NCBI GenBank assembly: GCA_905178155.1
Contig: CAJINV010000009.1
Span: 2,209,373-2,273,372 of the forward strand
From: Amoebophrya sp. A120
Lineage: Eukaryota > Sar > Dinophyceae > Syndiniales > Amoebophryaceae
DNA length: 64,000 nucleotides
Reading direction: 5' to 3'
Numbering within the stretch: position 1 is the stretch's first letter; each line of letters begins with the position of its first letter. Below are positions 36,801 to 46,300 of this stretch, one piece after another. A model generated the notes under the pieces. The model was not told the origin of the DNA. It saw nothing but the letters and a program-made list of their open reading frames with translations, and made no database searches. The translations under genes and the position numbers were made by a program.

Positions 36801-37992
36801 CTCCGGATTCGCAACTCCGTGGAACAGAGTTCGCATGTGGCACTCTCCGTATGCCCAAACCTCTGCCTGCCACATCTTCAAGAGACGCAACTCGCGGGCC
36901 TGCATCTGCAGGTCGTGTCGCAACATGAACATCTTGCTCGACTGTTCCTGCTTTGCTCGTGATCGGAATTGCTGGAGTGGAAAGTAGCACATGCTCGTGC
37001 ACTGCACCACCGGAAATAGAATTAGAGCGCCCGGCTTCATTCCTCGTCAAGCCAGAAACCTCTTCTTGCAGTCGCACGACTTGCTCAGCTGCAGCACCGT
37101 GCGCCGCTGCGTGAATGAGCATCGGTCGTAGTTCCGGCAACGCTCCATCCGAGGCAGCTTCCCCAGAATACGTGTATGCTGGTCCGGACGCGGAGTAGAG
37201 CGTCGTCTCTTCCTGGCTTTTTACGGCCATGGCAGGAGTCGAAAGTTGACCTTCTTCTCCAAGTGGTCCAGGATAATGTTGCAAATAGAACGCGGCATCG
37301 GTTTCCGCACTTGCACCCGAAGGCCCGCCCCCCGTAAGCGATGAAGTTGTGTTTCTGGCATGTAGTACCAACTCTCGCAAGCGTTCCGCGATGGGGTCAG
37401 GCACGTCACGCATCTGGCCACTTGAGGAAGTCGTGGTGGAGGAGTTTTCGTTAACTACAGCCGGATCAACAACACCTCCACGCAAAGACGTCGCATCTTC
37501 AGCTGCGCTCCCTGCTCCTCCACTTCCCCCTGCACTCCCACTCGAGCCACCATACCTCGCTCCTTCGACTTCACGATCCTCTTCCTGAAGATCGGTTTCA
37601 TTTTTCGCCGGCCCAGAAGTACTAGAGAGGTCCACCTCACTAGCAGCTTCTTGGTCTTGCGACACGACAGGCGGAGGCGCGTAATCGTGCTCAAGTCCTC
37701 GCTGTGCTTCATCTTGTTGTTCCGCGCTTTCAGTGGCGGTCCGATATGTTCGCGACGCTGCATTTTCCACTTCATCCGACAGAGGCAACGGGGTGTCCAA
37801 TAGTCCAGTGCCGATTCGTTCCGTTTCGTCAACGAACGCGGCACCAGTGCTACGCTCCATTGAGCCCGCATACGTCGAAGTAGCACGCGGGTCTTCCCCG
37901 CTCGTGTGCGAAGCGGTAGAGGGATAAACTCCTGCCGCGGCTACTCCGCCTCTTGTCGCGGCTCCGAATACAAGAAAAAATTTCATTTTCAA
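30883..37992 (-). CDS. Paralogue B: large signal peptide plus single-TM protein of unknown family, 2,369 aa
   Basis: A single uninterrupted frame runs from the ATG at 37992 (MKMKFFLVFGAATRGGVAAAG, signal-peptide-like) to the stop at 30883. Residues 25-830 are acidic and Ser/Gly-rich with little order. A hydrophobic helix (CGLVSLGFANLALVLGILF) lies near residue 840. Beyond it are the blocks shared with paralogue A: FWKELFPISDLQSFF (about 960), YLHFLDSVPW (about 1190), PDLVLSFLGTNFG (about 1555) and LYPLLVSEL (about 1680). About 690 further residues follow, including FALWELQ-like helical segments and a Glu/Asp-rich region, with no counterpart recognised in A. It contains no introner element although A has three. 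Family and function are unknown. Confidence 0.85.
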   Translation of the reverse strand: MKMKFFLVFGAATRGGVAAAGVYPSTASHTSGEDPRATSTYAGSMERSTGAAFVDETERIGTGLLDTPLPLSDEVENAASRTYRTATESAEQQDEAQRGLEHDYAPPPVVSQDQEAASEVDLSSTSGPAKNETDLQEEDREVEGARYGGSSGSAGGSGGAGSAAEDATSLRGGVVDPAVVNENSSTTTSSSGQMRDVPDPIAERLRELVLHARNTTSSLTGGGPSGASAETDAAFYLQHYPGPLGEEGQLSTPAMAVKSQEETTLYSASGPAYTYSGEAASDGALPELRPMLIHAAAHGAAAEQVVRLQEEVSGLTRNEAGRSNSISGGAVHEHVLLSTPAIPITSKAGTVEQDVHVATRPADAGPRVASLEDVAGRGLGIRRVPHANSVPRSCESGEREQTWTSGGIEEGHDDDQHRDRRKGSILQSMTLREQCEDPAELRHVDSLRDPSTSAGGDTTGSSFRRRREELEEEDNDQVFHGQEDGGVVEEDVEGATTTQESAASTAEVSPQVEGENPDPVMNRNAAPLEYDLHELHDGHDGAPYNYDEHQHHRYSVGGWIDRFWTFLISPDASQGQTQVYEQVLPDEVGVQSAPFHFGRRQGAQRHRRTTRGVDLETGTDGFLADEQQPRDARAVAPRGMPTTPDREASRLRVSPEQTPEQVDPPRSSPFLSRGQVSQDDDNPRPQPTRRGNSRPIPGTRMMDDSARVAAGSSSSASQELHSPALADHEGNVETALLDLRHMSRPGGSGASSAATPPREGDDESMLAFEQMQNGERRAILDAVYYNSSMLQLHDGEDAPLQPPLPEARSLAGTSPGNNREHTTCLSATKKCGLVSLGFANLALVLGILFSNQLPATPADKVGQVVPYQDRNNSENRSESMQTTGSGSELSGDGPRGPGSRRGPRGRRPAAHQAPAGLDEKSSPIWTVFYSSLALDVPGSPPSSNDIRHPQEARYRAFWKELFPISDLQSFFATVAARSMQRRVRLENSDEESSARSGGDGFEESGRRDAARTLRSPTFPTTKIPSRVGKDRAENAASSAGHDQLGAGEEMSVRRLLRTSPAAQRRPQQLPPESDHFDTELTASVNFNEVMHKNSSEVSSSVKPDAPASSTTTSSPSSSSTSTRARRAAASTSSTTLASTPNRPGTTSVATPSGDEQGASAEWYAKMRKRAHEVWDQERIDAYREASEAPYLHFLDSVPWRQQQCGPFPPLPETDWTAELRPLWLEKVRTAWSVLDQIQFGEEDVDWWIRDPDNLKRKVQVHLKPAKMGKGMHGVFPPGTVSPLPENQRIADMERRRYYDEAERFRLTVQAQQRRREDLRALAEGLHNEVDAIEDVGTSGDSRGSSKKDQHGEEGMKSEELPREHRDRTVRNQSRQWSEEDARQRITSTASPGVGNDAGNPNYHLTGEENKSGSNKVDAAQHLEQSDKEMVDSARELQKREIRQTEERFFDRLFSSSIFRDAGGHSEDERRKLVSSTSREDGDGASSAPEPRIVGVRKVVNRGNGGRSLLDWTLRRGLLLDRKSIRQSSNLPSRPLEDCVLGHEKNESHQHTSPKPDLVLSFLGTNFGADRVLLRLAQDGKTPSQVWNQSTPSFLDVWDEAAEGCESARRTEARAADDANSSKLRMQIEAERATPLLKLAKEGPSPPRASESPTKSEEVLQERSRQNCVKNLKDEVAREVSGLYPLLVSELTRAFLYDSKAAVALFAWELQQAQQMVATLMIAEREAKLGPFLVESPPVPTLQDLKIWKVDLTGFVLTQQRNYIQRAGTASWMQRMAKQRVFPDPEQEGSLEADRDTEGSSHGQDKMMEVASYFSLPVYLEPRQAFEEAAAVLGLIPRPNQSQNIFIGTRSMEVVGAHGGLQVVPDFSPEDDEDEELKEETGGAGSSESNLVSGISKWKRSEQELRKNPKTSLVDQLFFSKKMSRRIFDKTHYKQALRDQQDLRDEESDWVDDSETRTSAAPDTTTRSYRTTSDYKKAIEAAEKSQLLAFAIEVSFYADTWWCDPTERQMLHTHTFAVVKKPRNKKIKPEQERTSAAAAGDEDSKNEDGLDLGGTGDEAGWSGPPGMMMNTTSTTTSLVPESPEAAEFLIFHAADFDMMRTSFGEEGGKASFRASRDDEQNPDQGQDQLQHHDEHCVNHATASGARLGSSSSSTHHEGEKRERNEGIPRYFLQQELFRVKQKPQFRLVSKAVLEQLLDPEMLIYIDEDLDEFEYNLTTGEMKFEGAKRAPLRAQEEKSPLLEMQPSLGMLRDFETEQLCMYKLNSLSLQNLPLKPHQGTGISEDVAPAPSIQQQQIFGGTSNLEAANPLDVCAEAQGDLNRWKELWNDFVFHGLLPESTLAKPGFGIPVLRSIYQLDGTNPRPDLFEDSL

Positions 37993-39493
37993 AAGAAAAC
38001 GAAGATAGAAAAACTATAGTAGTGATGAAAGAATTTTACGGATAAGAAGTTAGGTGAAAAGAAAAGCGCCACCGCACCGTCATCACGACGTGTGACGATG
38101 ATACTGTTACCCAGTAAAGGGTTCACAAGAGTGAGATTTTAGTTATGGGGTTCCGCAACAACACATATCAAATGAAAAAGCTAACTGGAACGGGAGGAAA
38201 AACAGGGGTATTAATAGGAATGGCTCAAATCTGTTTTTCCTTGATGTCTATTTTTGTGCAGCATCCCAATCTCAATCTTAACAACATGAACATACTAGAT
38301 CCTCTTTCTCATCTTCGACTACACACATTATATACAGATAGAGTTGACCTCATCAAGTTAACATACAACATGCTGACCACGAACCAGCAATGGATCTTTA
38401 CTTTTTACCTTCCGCAGCTAAGAAAAAGGCCGGATCTTGGTACGCTAGCTCCTGTTTCGTCTTCAATATGATCGTTTGTCGTCTTCGAAAACGTAACTAA
38501 CACGAAGGGATCGAAATGCTGAACGAATGCTGATGAATCACTACAGCAAACTAGCACCAGAAGAATACTTCGAAGGATCTGATGGGTTGATGTAGTGCCG
38601 CTCTTGCAAATTGCACACCAGATACTGGCGCTGCTATTTTTGCTGATCGTAATACAGCCGAAATTGTGATGTTTTACAGTGAGACCTTCGAAGATAGAGC
38701 ACCAGAATAGAGTTTGTTAGAGCCTCACGAGGAAAGAACAAAACCAGGTTTATCTTTATTGATCCTCATCTGCAGATGCACGGTCACCTGCGATCGTGAA
38801 TGTGATTGGCTCGAGATAGTTACTTTCGAGTACTTTTGCGGTCGAGGTCATGCTATTGCGATGATGTCGATAGATCGAGATATTTACTTTTGGGGTGGGT
38901 ACTTGATATCCATATCTGCCACATCATGTGGGTGTGAGCAGCCTTCTTGTTAGCGTGTCGCGTCGATGTTCAGCTTCTGCGTGTGCCTTGTGCTGTGAGT
39001 GAGAAGATGCAGCACGCGCTCAACTCGCATATACATGCATTACGACTTCTCCAAAACCACGAATACCATGGGTTCTAGGATTGCGATTTTTCATTTTTAT
39101 TTTTATTGTGCCGTCTCTTTTATAGTTCCGATCACCTTGTGGTGATGATGGAAGTCGATCTTCGGATCATCTACTTTAGTAGTAGCAGAGAACGGCATGT
39201 GAATGTAAATCGTGGTCGAAACTACTTAAGATCTATCTTCGTCGAGCTTCATTAAAGTCAAAACACTTGACGCGTCGCCGTCCTGGGTCATAATTTCGCA
39301 GTAAAAAGTTGTAAGTTACAGGGGTGATGAAGAGGGTAGGGGTACGAGCACGAGAAAGAAAAATGGAATACAGGTCGCTTTGAAATTTCTGTGGCTGGCG
39401 TGACGCCTCCAGTCATGGTCGCGAACAAAAAAAAAACCACACCACCGCAACCGGCCACTCTCTCAAAACCAACACAGGAGCTTGCTCCAGCCT
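37993..39493. other. Intergenic region upstream of paralogue B
   Basis: This 1.5-kb AT-rich spacer shows no credible gene or RNA. A pyrimidine-rich tract directly precedes the paralogue B start on the minus strand, as expected for a splice or trans-splice acceptor region. Confidence 0.45.
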
Positions 39494-41775
39494 CTACACA
39501 CGTCCACCTAAGGACAGCTGGCTGTCGCCGCTTTCCCAGCTTGCAACACTGCTGACGCTGTCCCGGGTCTCCCCAGATTTGATCCCGGCGCGGGATCGGC
39601 CTCCGTGGGTGGAGCTAGTCGGGTGCAGGTTCGATATTCCCGCAGTCGTGGTTACTTCGGGGTTTACTTTGTTGCTCTTGCCAGCGCGTCCGATCGGAGT
39701 TTTTGTGCCCCCAGCCGAAAAATCGTCATCGTCGTCCACAGCGGACGCCTTCCCCGGGTAATCTTCCCGCAACCATTTGCGCCAGCGGCGCTTGACCTTT
39801 GCCTTCCCGACGGTGGCAAACAAAATGCAGCTGCCGGTAGCGACGAAAACGCCGAGCAGGTGTGGGAGCCAGACCGCCGTGTTGTCGTAGAAAAAGTACC
39901 CGACGATCGTCCAAATGATGCAACCGGCGAGACCTGCGATCGCCATCTCCGGAGCGCCGAGAGGGCCGACGTCCCGGGAAAAGTACACGTTGGGAAAGTG
40001 CAGAGCCGGGGAGCACACCTGGTCGCGTTCAGTTTATTTGAATGCCTATTGACATCGAACTACAGGAAAAGGAAGAGGAAGAAGAACTAGAACTCTACGG
40101 CGCATCATATGAAAAACAATTCAATTACGAGCGCAGGACTCACGTTGTTGTTGAAATTTCAACGCGGCAATTCTACAATGAACTCAAAGCGCATCTTTAT
40201 CGAAAAACACTATACCAAAACGAGCATAACCGCCGATGCCAGGCTGGCCAGTGATTCGATGCTGAAGAAGAAAGCGCTGATGAGCCCCAGGACGAACAGC
40301 AATCCTATGATCTGCAATTGCTGGTTAAAGAGCGCCCGCTTTTCCAAATCCTTCTGACAATTCTTGTAGAAGGTGAAGACGTAGAAGCTGTTAAACGACA
40401 GACCGGAGGTGTTGGACAGGATCAGAATCGGCTCGAAAATCAGGATGGTGTACAGCAGCCAAAGGGAATTACAGCTCATTGCAGATGTGAAGGGTGTCGG
40501 GGAAAGCGTCAGCACTGTGCCGTCTCTCTTCACCTGGAGCATTCGCTGCATCGGCGCGAGCTGGCACGCGATATTTATGACCAGACCGAGCCTCTCCAGC
40601 AACATTTGGACAAAGATCCCAGAGGAGGTCTGCACGACTTCAATGTGTGTTTTCTTCGTCTCGAGGACCAACTGCTGCTCCGTGCCGTCACTGTTGATTA
40701 CCGCTTGGTTCTGATTCAGGTGCACGATCTTCCCATCCTTCGTCTGTACTGCAACAACCTCCTTCATCGGGTCGGCTTTTTTCGCCACCTTTACTCCTTT
40801 GTGGTGCTGTGAGGCTGTTGAAGCTGATGAACTAGTCGGCGCGGCGTGGGACGAAACGGGCGTACTGCCACCGCTCCTTGCGGTGTTATCTCCGCCATCC
40901 GGGGTTCCCGGAGAGGACTCTTGCTCAACCATAATTTTCACTTTTTTTTCTGTCGGCGCACCCGCATCGCCACTTTTAGACGCGGGTTTTGAAGAAGCAT
41001 AGCCAAGCGGACCTTTTGCTGTCGCGTCCTGTTGACTCGGACGGAGTTCGCGGGTGTGGACAGCCGTTCCGGGTTGCACGACAGCGGGCGTGCGCGTGGT
41101 AGAAGGGCCGACAGGGGTTGCACTACTAGCCGCAGGTGTTGTTGACGCCGTGTTTGATGTCGAAGCAGGCGGTACAACGACTTCCGCTGTTTCTCCTGTC
41201 GGCTTGCTAGTACTGTGGTTAGTGCTCTGTGAATTCTCTTGCAACAGAAGAACTGGTGGCTTTTCGTCAGTTTTCGATGACTGCGAAATCTCGTCGTGCT
41301 TGTCTTGACTTCTCGAGGAGGTTGAAGAAGAGGAGCTCGTCGACGATGCATGATAATCCCCATCCTTCGAGAAGTTCGTCGTCTCATCTTCTGCATGCCT
41401 CGCACCCGAGGTGGACCGCTCTTGTTCTATTACACTCTTTGCTCCAGCATCCTCCTTGATACCTGTTTCTTCTCTTTCATCACCTACACTCACAGTCGAC
41501 GGGGGAATCGGCCAGCTACTTTCATGATCCACAGCTGGAGCGTTGGAGGTCGCATCTGGTGGTGCTGCCGTTGAACTGGAAAGTTGATCTGTTGAGTCAT
41601 GCGCACCCGTACTGCTCGGCGTCGGCTCTGTTCCGTTTTCATTTCTTTTGGTTGACGACGCTAAAAACTGCCGACCTGGAGTAACCTGCTCTGGTAATGC
41701 TGCATCCTCGGAGTCAACAAATCCGACACGCAAAATGACCAGCGTGGCAAAAAGAGTGCCGCGAAAGGAGATCAT
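39494..41775 (-). CDS. SWEET: SWEET/MtN3 sugar transporter with long N-terminal region, about 694 aa
   Basis: Exons 41775-40216 and 40018-39494 join in phase, reading SAVMLVL followed by VCSPALHF. SWEET proteins are seven-helix uniporters for mono- and disaccharides built from two three-helix MtN3 repeats and a linker helix. All seven helices can be placed: LLERLGLVINIACQLAPM, TPFTSAMSCNSLWLLYTIL, ILILSNTSGLSFNSFYVFTFY, LQIIGLLFVLGLISAFFFSI, LASLASAVMLVLVCSPAL, PEMAIAGLAGCIIWTIVGYFF and LPHLLGVFVATGSCILFATV. Proline positions in helices 1, 2 and 5 fit the family. The start MISFRGTLFATLVILRVGF could be a signal peptide. It is followed by some 330 Ser/Thr/Pro-rich residues, unusual because most SWEETs are 200-300 residues long. 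A basic tail follows helix 7. Confidence 0.85.
40019..40215 (-). other. Intron of the SWEET gene, 197 bp
   Basis: On the minus strand it starts GTATAG at 40215 and ends GACCAG at 40019. It is GT-AG, phase 0, and interrupts transmembrane helix 5. No inverted ends or duplication are seen, so it is a conventional intron. Confidence 0.8.
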
Positions 41776-43305
41776 CGCGCGTGCCTGCACGTAGCTCGCC
41801 AGATAGGCCGCCGGTCCTCGGAAGCTTAACTCCAAGAGCAGCTCCAGCTGGAAAGAGCTGGAGTTGAAAATGATACACCGACGATAACAAGGACCATCTT
41901 CAACTACTTACTTATTTGTGAAAGAATTCTTTTGCGCCTTTCGACTTTATCATGTTGTCCAAATTTCTACAACAGACAATACTTCTATCCGACGCAGATT
42001 CAGGCTCGCGATCTGCTTTTAAAAATGAGAAAAACAAAAATCAGCTTAAAATAAAGTCAAACACTCTTGGCAAACTCCAATGCTGTAGAGGAAACACTGA
42101 AAACAATCATAAAAATGCCTGCGGAGAACAAATGAAGATACGAGGATAGATATGGCGGCAGTATGGACGTGGTTTGTTATGTCATTGAGAAACAGACACC
42201 GACACAAAGATCTGTGTTTTACCAAGAGCGTAGATCGTAGTAGTAGAACAACCGAATCCACCGCGTTCCGTATCCGTGCTCAACAACTAATTCTTCAGCA
42301 TTAACATTTTTACGTACTCCAGAGCTAGATCTTTCTCTTCGTCGCTGTCAACAAAAATTTACGCAACAATTCCAAATTATTTTATTCTGATCGGATCATT
42401 TTATTTTTCCTGATCATGGGCTCTGCTCCTAAGCTTCCTTGCAGTGAGATCATGCGAATAGCCGATTTTGTTTTTGACTCCATCTACATACGCAATATAG
42501 GCTTGTCTCAACCAGACCGCCGGACAGCTGCCAGCAGCACCTGTTGCGCGATGTCCGAGGGGTGGATGAAAAGTATCCGCAGAAATCGAAGAGTTTTTAG
42601 TCTTCTTCTATCTTGAATGCAGGTCGCTCGTTGCAGAATTTCGCGATCAGGACTGCAGTAAAGACAGCGGTATGACTTCAATGCTCCACGGAACATTTGC
42701 TGACAGTCTGTGAACAGGCATCCGAGTGCATTTTGCAGCTGTCTGACTCCCTGTCCCTCTCTCTTAGCAGCTCCCGGTTGCGTCATAGATTCATTTTCAA
42801 GCTGTACTTAATGTGCGCAGGACTCGCTCCATAAAGCCCCTTCCTGTCTTTGCCCATTCACCAATCGTGGTCTCGATGTTGTTTCTATTTGTACAATCAT
42901 GCAGTCAACATGCTAACAAACTCAGTGCGCACCAGACAGGAAATCATATAATTGGACAGAAACTTGCTTTGATATGTAAGGATTTAGTAAGGATAGAAGT
43001 TGTACCAAGTGCAAAAACAGTAACAAAAAAGAAACAGTAAGAGTAACAGAAACTCGCGTCGCACACAAACACACATATTTAAAAAACGAAAAGTTGCTTT
43101 GATATGGAAGGATTTGATATACTGAAGTCTATTTTGTCCAAGTTATTCCCGGTCTGGCTGTACTCTCTTTTCATTTGTTTTTTCTTTATAAAATATCTTC
43201 ACCCCGCTGCTGCAAGCATCATACATTGACCAAAATCCGGAACGTGGCTCTGGGGCCGGACTACGAGTGGTCCGCGTGAAACCTTTAAACAGCATCTAAC
43301 TTTCT
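41776..43305. other. Intergenic region, SWEET to coiled-coil gene
   Basis: About 1.5 kb of AT-rich sequence with no supported gene or RNA. The SWEET frame stays open upstream to 41835 without another ATG. Confidence 0.45.
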
Positions 43306-46300
43306 TTACTTCGCTTTGCGCGTCTGCAAGAAGCCGCTGAGCGTGCCCATGTCGTTCTCCTCTGCGTCTTTGGAGTGGGTCTCCAGAATCTGCAGGGCAT
43401 CCTTCAACGACGCAATCTCCTCCTCGCGGCGCTTTTTGCGGGCTTCGAACTGGTCTCCGGCGTTGACGCAGGCCTCTTGCCGGGCCTTTAAAATTTCCTT
43501 GGCGGTCTCGAGCGCACCCTTCTTGGTTGACTGCTGCTCCTGGTACTTCTCCAGGTTGACCTTCTCGGTGTCAATCTCGCCGGTCAACCGCTCGATCTCC
43601 TTCTCGCACTCCGCGATGTCCTTTTCCATGGTTTCCTTGCGCTCCTGGTTCTTGTACTGCTCAGACTCGTAGTTTTTGTCACCGTCCACAATCACACCGT
43701 CGCACCCGATGTTCTCGCCCTTCCGGGTCTCGAAGCTGTCCTCCGCGACGCAGCCAGACTGTTTATTTTCATTCTCTGTGCATTGCGCGGAGTTGAATTA
43801 GCATAATTCCTGCAGCTCCAAATGCAAACACCAAATCGCCTCCCACATTTTTCTTCTATACATTAACTCAAAACTACGAATCAACGTCCCAGTTTCGAAA
43901 ATCTAATTTTAAACTCTCTTCTACCTCCATCTTGGCCTGATCCGCGGCCCAGGAGTAGTCCGACTCGATCCCGGTGAGCAGGTCGATCACGGATCCGCCG
44001 GACGTGGTGCGCTGACTGCTGAAGTCGCCGGTCGCGCTCTCGCCGTAGATTTCCTTCAGGAACCCGATGGCCTCCTGCAAAGCAGCTTCCCCGGAAACCT
44101 TTTCTTCCAAGAGATCCTTGTAGTAGCTGTCCTTCTCACCCATGAGCTTCTCTAAGGCTGCGAGGTCGGTCTCGAGCGTCTCTTTTTCTGTCGTCTCCTC
44201 GTTGAATTCGGTGTTGAGCTTGACCAGCAAGGCTTCGGTGTCCTTGACCAGCGTGACCGCGGCCTGGTGGTCCGTGTCGGCATCGTCAGAGGCGCCCTTC
44301 ATCTTCTGCAGGCTCTGCGCGCACCAGTCGGACTTCGAGGTCTCCGCGTCCTGTTCGTCTTCCAGCCGGGTAACCATGGTCTCGATCAGGTTCCGAACGG
44401 ATTTAAAGTAGTCCGGCTTGGAAACCTGCAAGTTCATCTGCAGAGCGACGGAGGAAAGGCGAGAGCCTGATGATATTTGAATGATTGGCTATGATTTTGC
44501 AATTCCAAAACATAGCGCAAATGAACCCATGCCAGAAGGCCAAACTAGCTCCACCGATCTCCGACAGCGGGTCTACGGCTCTTCTACGGAGAGTTTTCAT
44601 CACATATAGCTGGTTTATTTATGCGCGTTCTAAATCGTCGCGTCACAACTGCACTGGTAAACAAAAACAAGGCGAGTACAAGCTTCTTCGATAGTCTTAA
44701 AACTATCTGGCGAGCCAGGTAAAAAAAACAATAGTACTGTGCAAAACCGCGGCGGACGAGGCGATGCTCTTCAGGACGTTGGCAACCCGCTGACGCAACT
44801 CCTTGTCGTCCGAGCCCAGCTGCAAGAAACTCTCGCCGGCCGGCGCCGGGACCTTCTGCAACGCTGCAATAGCGCCGGTCAACCCGGAGATCTCGGCGGT
44901 CAACAGCTTTGTGCTCGCGTCGTACGCGACCGCGGCTTTTTGGCACGTTTCGGTCGTCTCGGCCACGCCCTTCTTGGCGGTTGTGCGAATTTCCTTCTCG
45001 TCCACCAGGGCGGACTGCGTCTCCCCCAACTTTCCCTTGGTGTCCGACAACTCGGCCTCGAGCTTCTCGGAAGCGGCGATGGAAAGATCTAATATGGCGC
45101 TCTCAAACGTTACATTCTCAACTGTTACACGATTTGTCATGCAAAATTGCCTTCAGAATCGACAGCATCAAGCTGCTACGCCTGACAAATTATCAGAGGG
45201 CCAAACAGGCTGATAATCGGTGCCAAGTCTGTCATGCAAGACGCGCAAGATTCCCCCTATCACTTTTGCCATTCATTCTTGCATCGCAAACTCATGTAAC
45301 AGTTGAGAATGTAACAGTTGAGAACGCCATATCTAAAAAGCCCTGGTTGGAAGAAATTGCCTCCTCCAAGTCGTGGATCTTCGCCTGACATTCATCCTCG
45401 CCCTGCTGAATCTCGGTTTTCCTGTCGAAAGCGTGCTTTCGCAGCTTCGTCACCATGGTAACGACGGCTTTGCTGCTCGAGTTATCAAATGCAAAAATGT
45501 CTGGGTCTGGAAGAGTCATGCTGTTTTTGCATGACAAAGAAGGGCTGGCATGGAGGCTCTAGCATCACAGGTTTCGACAAGCGTTCACAATGCCGAATCC
45601 GCATGACAAATCACCCCTTTTGGTGACAGAAAGTGGAAACTTTTGCTGCCTTTGCATGAGAGATTTTTTTGTGCTCTGTAATGCGCATTACAAGTTTGTA
45701 TCTCCAGACCCAGACATTTTTGCATTTGATACGAGTCCTGCATCAGGGTCAGAACCTTGTCGCACGCCGCCATCATGGCATATGAAAGCCTCAGAATGGA
45801 AATCCTCAAAGTGGAAATGATTTGTGATGCATGAAATGCGACGCAAAATAGACTGTATTGCCGAGAACGCAATGGAGGCTGACTATTGTCCTGCTAGGGG
45901 TCAAGAATTGGAGTGCTGCTTAGCACGACAGAAGGGCCCCCCCTTGCCTTAAGCTGCATGACAGACACGCTTTAAGTGCCCGGGAAATTTGTCATGCGCC
46001 GACTATAAATGGCGCTCCAACTGGAGTCGTTTTTTTGCATTACAAATTATTTTCACTTTGAGGATTTCCAACCTGAGGCTTTCATATGGCATCCAGCTTG
46101 CGGACGCGCTCCTCGCATTCCTGCTTAGTGGTGTCCAGAAGGGTGGTGTCACCACCTGGTGGTTTTTGTTTGTTGTATCACTATCAATCCTTGTTCCGTT
46201 TATCCGAGCCACTTTTAAAAATGATTCCTGCACGCATATTTTTCTACACACAGACGACAAGCAGCGGTAGTGCTAGGAAGCGAAAAAGTGGGATTCCAAA

